Of a stretch of DNA of 64,000 bases, positions 58,198 to 64,000 are shown in pieces. How positions within the stretch are numbered: position 1 is the first letter of the stretch; each line of letters begins with the position of its first letter. The notes below the pieces were generated by a model. The model made no database searches. It was not told the origin of the DNA and worked only from the letters and a program-made list of their open reading frames with translations. Source of the DNA: Eutreptiella sp. 'Long Island Sound 2002' (lineage: Eukaryota > Euglenozoa > Euglenophyceae > Eutreptiales > Eutreptiaceae); contig OZ038380.1 in the NCBI GenBank assembly GCA_964036045.1, forward strand, positions 13,227,629 through 13,291,628, given 5' to 3'. The translations under genes were made by a program, and so were the position numbers.

Positions 58198-58305
58198 CGT
58201 ATACCTGGTGTATACAACCGTATACTCCCACATGCCTCCTCCGTATACCAACCAATATACGGCCGTATACTGGGGACTATACAGCCGTATACTTTCAGTA
58301 TACGG
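58198..58305. repeat. cluster of GTATAC palindromes
   Basis: Seven GTATAC sites, several as CCGTATAC or GTATACGG, lie within about 106 bases, plus ATATACGGCC and ACTATAC variants. Spacing is irregular. Arms can pair in many ways (GGCCGTATAC with GTATACGGCC-like partners). Confidence 0.85.
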
Positions 58306-59261
58306 TTCATTGCAATGGGCGAAATCCAAGGGAAATAAGTTCCCTAACCTCCCGTGGTTGCAAGCAATGCACATATGCGCCTGTGTAGTACACTATGGCG
58401 CACCGTTCTCCCTTCCAAGGTGCAGGGCCATGGAAGGCGGAGGAATTGAATATCACACCTGGCCATCCGGCCATTGCCTTTGCCTGAATGGCACCACCAC
58501 CGAAAAGAGGTAGCCTCATACTTGTGCCACCCCACCTTGCACCAGACCAAGCCACACCACACACCACCACCTTCAACCAGCACTTCACCGCCTATATGGT
58601 TTCCAACTGTTACCACTGCACACAAAGGATATGGGTCGTTCAAATGCCGGTGACCTGGCATGGGGTCGTGGTTCGAGCATCGCACAATTTGGATTGTGCA
58701 CCACATAAACCATTGCGGGAAAATGAGAGTACAGGTGAACGCACTTCTTTGGTTTTAATGCAAAGAAGGGGGTGGGGGGGGGGTTGAAAACATATTGGTG
58801 GTTGGAATGGGGGGGGGGGTATCCATACTAGTGGTGGGAAGACGGGGGGGGGGGTTCAGACGACTGGAGATTATGTCATCGTACACTCACAGGTTCTACA
58901 TTCTGTTCCACTTTTCAGCAATGTGAGGCACTGAGGTGGCTGTATTTCTTTGGCTACAAGATTTGGAGCTGTAGTCTATCTATCTATCATGGAACCAACA
59001 TGAGATGGCGTATGGGTTTCCAAAATTCCGTACAAATAGACAGGGGTTGTTGTTGCATGGAACACGCACAGTGCACAGATATTTGGGACCATCATCTGGT
59101 GGGCAGACCTTGACCAATGCCGTGGGCAACTGCACATGAGCCAAACCTTCTCACCTGATCATTTCGTGGACCATTGCTTTTCCATTAGACCACTTAACCT
59201 GTGAGTTTTGTGCCTTGGTTCCAGGAACGCTTTTAAGCTGTGTCTAGTGTCGGCCTCGTAT
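58306..59261. other. no gene recognised; G runs
   Basis: G runs occur at 58767-58781, 58810-58819 and 58843-58853. No exon with good borders was seen. Confidence 0.35.
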
Positions 59262-59465
59262 TTAAATGCCGACAACAGTGTGCTCATCCACACCCAGGGG
59301 AGATCTGGCTGCCTGTAACTGGTGTGCTAGGTCTTCCATGTGCCTCTGGTGCATTTGCTCAGGGGTGGGGGGGGGGCGGGCTCTCAGGTCTGCAGGGAGG
59401 GAGTTGTGTTGGTCCCACACCCGTGAAGGCTTGTGTTTGGCATCATCCTTGATGCTCATCCTCCT
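59262..59465 (-). CDS. candidate terminal exon, unrecognised
   Basis: Acceptor CACACCTGCAG opens 67 codons to TAA: RRMSIKDDAKHKPSRVWDQH, then a Pro run and MHQRHMEDLAHQLQAARS. The length is a clean multiple of three. It faces away from the GT47 gene at 59533. Upstream exons would have to lie inside that gene's span, which weakens the call; it may be a transposon piece. Confidence 0.3.
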   Translation of the reverse strand, partial: RRMSIKDDAKHKPSRVWDQHNSLPADLRARPPPTPEQMHQRHMEDLAHQLQAARSPLGVDEHTVVGI

Positions 59466-59532
59466 CTGCAGGTGTGCTATGTTGCTCCCACTGCCTCATG
59501 TAATGACTTTTTGTTCCTCTTGATAGAGCTTT

Positions 59533-62500
59533 ATGCCATTGTATGTGCCATGGCTGCTTGGCCTGCTCTCGTTCCTGTGTTGGCCTTGCCAAACACAAAT
59601 CACGTTTTGGATGGAGACATACCTCTGGGAATATAACATGATCTACGAGCTGCTAAGCTTTGAGAAGCCCCCTCGTCTCGTGGAGGAATGTGGGAGGCCA
59701 GTGGATGTCCTGGTTATGAATTTTGCATCAAACATGACAGAAATAGATTGTCACCCGGCGCCCGTTTTCATTGACCTGTCCGATGAGACATGCGATCGCA
59801 AATGGCGTTGGGAACAAATCTACCCCAGGTCCAAAGCCCGCCTCCCTCTCCTCCCTCCCTCCCTCCCTTCCTCCCTGCTTGCCTCGTCTTTTGCATTTTC
59901 CCCTGCAGCCCTTCCTCAGCCCTGCGACAGGTTTTTGATGCTTCTTCTGCGTTGAGGATATGGCATATTAGGGTTTGCTTGTTCAATTTGAATGAACAAA
60001 TTTGTTGGAACAAAGTTGTGAAGGTGATTCGGATATGCTTTTCCTGCTCAATGCTGTGCCCAGATGTTTTTTCGCTTCATTTGGCAGGTAAGTGGCATCT
60101 GTTGGTCTACTTGGGGGCTTCATTGGGGAATGGTGAAATTGGGGGCTGAATCTGGGAAAATCATGATGAAAGTAGCGCGTAGGGCGCACGCAGGGCAAAT
60201 CTTTTCCGTATATTGGGCCCACCGGTGGTTTGCCATGCTCCCCTATTCTCGTATCCATCACGTAGCCCACCACACAATTGTCAAACCTGAGCCACTGCCT
60301 CACTGTCTCCAGTCCCAACCATAGCAACTCGACTAATGCACCCACCTCCTTCGTGGGCTGTTCAGCAATCTCATCTCGTCGTCCCCAAATGGCACCAACA
60401 CTGACTGCCGCTGGGGGTGTGCGAATGTGCGACGAGCTTGACAATTACATGTCCACAGAAGCCATTCATGGGGCTCCAAAAGCCTACGTTGGCACCAAGC
60501 CCTCTGTCGGGAGATGCCACACCCTTCACGTAGATGTACAAAGCCCTCTGCCCCTCCCTTCACTCTCCCCATTTCATGCCTCCGCGCCTATGAAAATTCG
60601 CTTTGCTACACCCGAAGAAGATTTGAAACCAAACAAGAAGTATTGAAATATCATGAACAGAAAAATCGTCTCAGAAGCCAAAGCCTCCAGGATGAAAAGT
60701 TGCTTCATGAACAGGTTCTACCGCGAACCTTACTACAGAATGGGACGGGGGATTTCATGTGGGGACAATTTTGTTTTTCAGATTAGTGCCAAGATTCCCC
60801 CTACGAATTTTTTTGCTTAATTGGGGGAGTATTAGCGCGCCGGGCATTTTTTTTTAGACCATTCCCCACCCGCGCCTATTTTTGTCACAAGCGCTCCACC
60901 GTCACAGTTTGTGGTGAGTGTAAGGAGCACTATTGTTGTGAATGTATTGACACCCACACTTGTGGGAATAATATTATTTGTTAATCACATTCAGAGTGAC
61001 ATTTTGTGGTGTTCAATTCTCATTTTCCGGCTTATGCAACGTGCTTTGCAGGGAAGGTTTGCGGTCCAGTGCAGTCTGGTTGGGGGATTTCCCTAGGTGA
61101 GGACAAAATTGGGGCTAGAGCCAGGATACTTAATACAAAGGTAGCGCGCCAGGCACGCGCCGGGCAACTATTCCCCCATTGGGGCTGATGAAAAAAAAGT
61201 GTGGCCCACAAAAGACTTCCTCCTCATTAAAACAGATGAGAAGAGCTGAATTCAGCCCTTTTGAGGAGGCTCGCATCCAAAGCTACTTGGAGCACGACTA
61301 TGCCCATTGAAGTCCAAACTAAAATGAGCACTTTGGTTGAGCAACCCTCAGCACCAGTGCCATGAGGCCATGGGTAAGACTCATTTAGGAGGTGGCAATT
61401 GGGCCCTTTTCGTCATTTTGGGTGCACAGTTGCACATTTTTGGGAAACAAAAATGATTTTGCTTCCGTTGAATGAATCATCCTGTTGCGGAACCATTTGG
61501 CTCTTGGGGGTTTCAAATTTTTCGGTGTCGAAATTTCCGGCAGCTGATTGTCCAGCACCAAAATTTCTAGAGTGCTGAAATTGTCCCCACACGAAATTGC
61601 CCGCCCCCCCCCCCCCTCCTCCCATTGTAAGTGTTGCCAAGCACGATCCGACACAGTTGGAATATTCAATGCATCCCTCCTTCGCTCCCTTTCCTGCTAC
61701 CTTCTTGCTCTCCTCCCTCCTGCCACCTTCTGTCCACCATCTCTTACTGCTTTTCTCCCCCCCCTTCGTTTCCCCTTCCTCCAGATGGGAGCAACCACCC
61801 AATAAGGTATGTGCAGTGGATACAGGCAGGGATCCAGAAGCCCGAGGCCTTGAGAAGCGCGGATTCCGCACACCGGTTGCGTTGGCATTAAACGGTCCCC
61901 TGCAATCCAATCTGATCCCTGCCTCCGATGCTGCTCCCTCCAGGTTCAAGCACGTCTACCGCCAGTACGCCTGTGCAGGGCACTACCGGGACTTGTACCA
62001 ATTGTTGGAAGCACGGCAGGGAATTTTCAACTCCACCCCTGTCACTCTGACGGTGCTTCCCCTTGGATGGACCAAACAGACTGGGATCGAATCAACCAAG
62101 CATGCGTCAGACAACGCACTAGCAACCATTGCACTGAATCGGCCTTTCAAGTGGAGCTTCTCAGGGAGTCTTGGGAAAAGTGGGCGAAATATTGCTGTAC
62201 AACAGTTCCAGATGCTGACTCCTCACTGGGTGAATCCCATCAACAAGAAGTACCCAGAGACACTCTCCAAGTCTCATTTTGTCCTCAGCCCGCGCGGCAA
62301 CGTCAATTTGGACTGCTTTCGACATTACGAAGCCTCCATGCACGGGGCCATTCCGATTGTTGCCGGGCCGCAGCAGGAAATGGAGGACGCATTCCATCAT
62401 TTTGCCACTGTCCCCCCGTGGCTGTTTGCGGAGTCGTTCGAGCAGGCCCGCGAGCGCGTGCAGGTTTTGCTGGGCGATCGTCAGGCTCTGCATGAGGCCC

Positions 62501-62730
62501 AGCTTGCTGTAGTGACGTGGTGGCGCGACGAGTGGCACGGTCTCCGACGCAACATTTCAGATCAATTACACCTGCGCATCAATGCCACGAATGGGACAGG
62601 GACCGGGGCAGACACGGAAGCGGTGGTTCGTCCGGGACGGCCGCTACTGCAGGCTGCAAACCGGTCCCGTAAAATGCCGCGGTTTGTGCACAGGGCTGTT
62701 CGTACGGTCACGAGCAAAAGTCTTTTCTGA
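59533..62730 (+). CDS. exostosin-type (GT47-like) glycosyltransferase, two exons
   Basis: Golgi/ER sugar transferase, by family. Exon 1 59533-59828 and exon 2 61944-62730 join to 360 residues. The start gives a type II signal anchor (MPLYVPWLLGLLSFLCW). Then a short luminal stem, PVFIDLSDE (78-85), and across the splice WEQIYPRFKHVYRQYA, as expected for exostosins (SDE followed by F..V.R.Y). LTVLPLGW lies at 134-141 and the signature SHFVLSPRGNVNLDCFRHYE at 209-228, with MHGAIPIVAG after it, which fits the nucleotide-sugar-binding fold. NMTE, NISD and NATN are possible N-glycosylation sites. Donor CCCAG|GTCCAA and acceptor CCCTCCAG leave phase 2, rebuilding Arg-99. The protein is shorter than most GT47 enzymes. 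The 2115-bp intron holds repeats but no other clear gene. Donor sugar and acceptor cannot be told from sequence. Confidence 0.85.
60060..61190. repeat. two related ~140-bp segments in the GT47 intron
   Basis: 60085-60220 and 61050-61186 share GGCAGG/GCAGGG starts, a TTGGGGG segment and the core GTAGCGCG...GGCACGC...GGGCAA. A third fragment (TTAGCGCGCCGGGC) is at 60832-60845. They may be a small dispersed element. A minus-strand frame over the first copy (59983-60444) is probably non-coding. Confidence 0.5.
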
Positions 62731-62734
62731 GATT

Positions 62735-63145
62735 AGCAGCGGGCGGATTCATGTGGCCGAAGCAGTGAAATCTGACTGCAGGGACAAGCCTTTCAATTCT
62801 GTGGAAGACAGTGGGGCACAGGCCCTTGCAGCGCTGATAGAGAGCCCTCCATCTGCATACTCTGACCCTCACCATTTCTTGGAATTCTGGCACAGGCCCT
62901 TGCAGTGCTGAAGGAGGCCTCCTTACTGCGCACACTGAACGTCAAGCCTTTTAACAATTCTGTGGGAGACAGTGAGGCACAGGCCCTTGGGGGCGCTTGC
63001 TGCGCGCCGCAGGTGCTGCAGGCGCTGCAGGGTAAGGGTAATTAGCTGTGGGGTAATAAGCACGCCATTAATTCCCCTCAATTTTGGGTTAAGGGAGTAG
63101 GTCAAACGAGCACAATGGCAAGGGACAATAGTCAAAATACACAAA
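62735..63145. other. 3' flank of the GT47-like gene with short repeats
   Basis: The motif GGCACAGGCCCTTG occurs three times (62815, 62890, 62977), with similar surroundings (TTCTGTGG(A/G)AGACAGT). No exon found. Confidence 0.45.
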
Positions 63146-63269
63146 AATGTTGCGATAACAACTCCCCATTCAAAAGTATGGTTCACAAAAGGAACAACTG
63201 GCCATGTTCAATGCCTCTTGTTCCTTTTGTGAACCATACTTTTGAATGGGGAGTTGTTATTGCAACATT
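63146..63269. repeat. 52-bp hairpin, miRNA-precursor-like or MITE
   Basis: Left arm 63146-63197 and right arm 63218-63269 pair over all 52 positions, with a single G-U wobble, around a 20-base loop. Arms contain CCCCATTCAAAAGTATGG and TTCACAAAAGGAACAA. Transcribed from either strand it would give a long perfect stem. Confidence 0.9.
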
Positions 63270-63378
63270 GCCTTCACTTGCCTTCACTTCTTTGCCTTCA
63301 CTTCAACAATGCCTTTCAATTGACATTGATCACGGCAGCGTGTAACCCAAAGCCTCTCTTCAATGCCTAAATCCCATA

Positions 63379-63959
63379 TTGCTAGCCCCACACCCCAATC
63401 TCCCCCCTCATGTCACTCTAATTCCAGAGTTTGTGTCAGAACCAATCGAAAAAGTGCTGGATGAGCTGGCAAAGCAAATGGTTACTTACAGGCATGCTTC
63501 AGGCCGTTTTGACTGCCAGCTCGGTTTCATCTTCACTCGGGCTCCCCGGAGCTCACTCCCCTCCTACCCCTCCACGTCGCCGCCCCCTACTTCCTCCTGC
63601 GCCTAGTAGAGGATGTCCAGTGCCTCCTAAACTTAATTGTTATGCAGTCCATAATCTTAGTGTACTTACGGGGTAGAGGCATTGGGTTTCACACAGATCA
63701 CGCCATGCTACCCGAGGTTGTTCTAAGTCTCAGCCTATCATCCTCCACCACCATGGACTTCATGCACCCCCATCACCCTCCTTTCTCTATCCGCCTTCCA
63801 CGCCGATCCCTCCTTGTCTTGCGCGATAAAGTACGAACAGAGTGGAAACATGGCATTTCAGATGCGTCTGTAACATCTGAGAGGACAAGCTACACTTTCA
63901 GAGGCTTCCAACCCCCGCAGCCCACATGCCATTCCCCCCCAGAACCCACACCCTTTTAG
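63379..63959 (+). CDS. AlkB-like 2-oxoglutarate/Fe(II) dioxygenase, 5' part unclear
   Basis: Oxidative demethylase family acting on alkylated nucleic acids or tRNA. The end exon, probably from 63648 (acceptor TTATGCAG) to TAG at 63959, reads SIILVYLRGRGIGFHTDH, then VVLSLSLSSSTTMDF, RRSLLVLRDKVRTEWKHGI and SERTSYTFR. Iron ligands HxD (in GFHTD) and the distal His (WKHGI) are present, as is the Arg pair that binds 2-oxoglutarate (RTSYTFR). This pattern is closest to the ALKBH8/ALKBH6-7-like branch. A likely earlier exon from about 63379 carries VTLIPEFVSEPIEKVLDELA, the usual P.F.....E lead-in. The join is not resolved; the frame between 63560 and 63648 is Pro/Ser-rich. The upstream start may lie before 63379. 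The gene seems to end inside the window. Confidence 0.6.
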
Positions 63960-64000
63960 TGGCCACGATCCAGGCGCGGCACCCCGATTAACCGATAGTT

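Noticed and set aside
58129-58374. Tyr-rich minus-strand frame
   Set aside because: It is a translation of the GTATAC cluster.

Overview
This is nuclear DNA of a eukaryotic alga. The evidence is split genes with GT-AG introns, a plastid-type translation initiation factor IF-2, a type II membrane glycosyltransferase of the exostosin class and an AlkB-type dioxygenase. About a third of the window is repeats, many of them ending in long G or C runs. The IF-2 looks green-plant/cyanobacterial. Its leader (helix, about 80 residues, second helix) also resembles the bipartite leaders of secondary-plastid algae. A prasinophyte-type green alga is my best guess, but I cannot fix the species.

Layout. 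0-4.5 kb: 3'-truncated MAPKKK-type kinase, minus strand, three exons visible. 7-9.1 kb: two-exon membrane protein, minus. 9.2-14 kb: AT-rich spacer, an inverted repeat and a 770-bp minisatellite. 14.06-17.72 kb: uninterrupted IF-2 gene, minus. 18.2-25.7 kb: hAT-like MITE and scattered exons, mostly minus. 25.9-36.3 kb: mosaic of long repeats with TTAGGG-like stretches, a 200-N gap and several tandem arrays, with exons of one or more minus-strand genes at 28-29 and 31.7-34 kb. 36.6-41.1 kb: multi-exon minus-strand gene with a PAH-like segment. 42.0-48.6 kb: multi-exon minus-strand gene. Its large intron holds a broken plus-strand DDE transposase and a TIR element carrying a minisatellite. 49.2-51 kb: TA-flanked TIR element beside coding sequence. 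51-55 kb: lower-GC block with a short intron and a PAH-domain exon. 55.4-58 kb: minus-strand exons and a broken plus-strand reverse-transcriptase element. 59.3-64 kb: GT47-like gene (plus), a 52-bp perfect hairpin and an AlkB-like gene end (plus).

Most genes lie on the minus strand from 1 to 56 kb; the two recognisable plus-strand host genes are at the right end. The most interesting observation is a 277-bp element flanked by TA with G/C-run inverted repeats. It sits inside the transposase reading frame, and GT-AG splicing would remove it exactly, restoring WPEYVAGKG. This is an introner-like element: a DNA transposon copy that behaves as an intron. G/C runs also border several exons of host genes, so a family of such elements may have built many introns here. 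No database search was possible. Exon borders were placed by reading phase and splice signals by eye.
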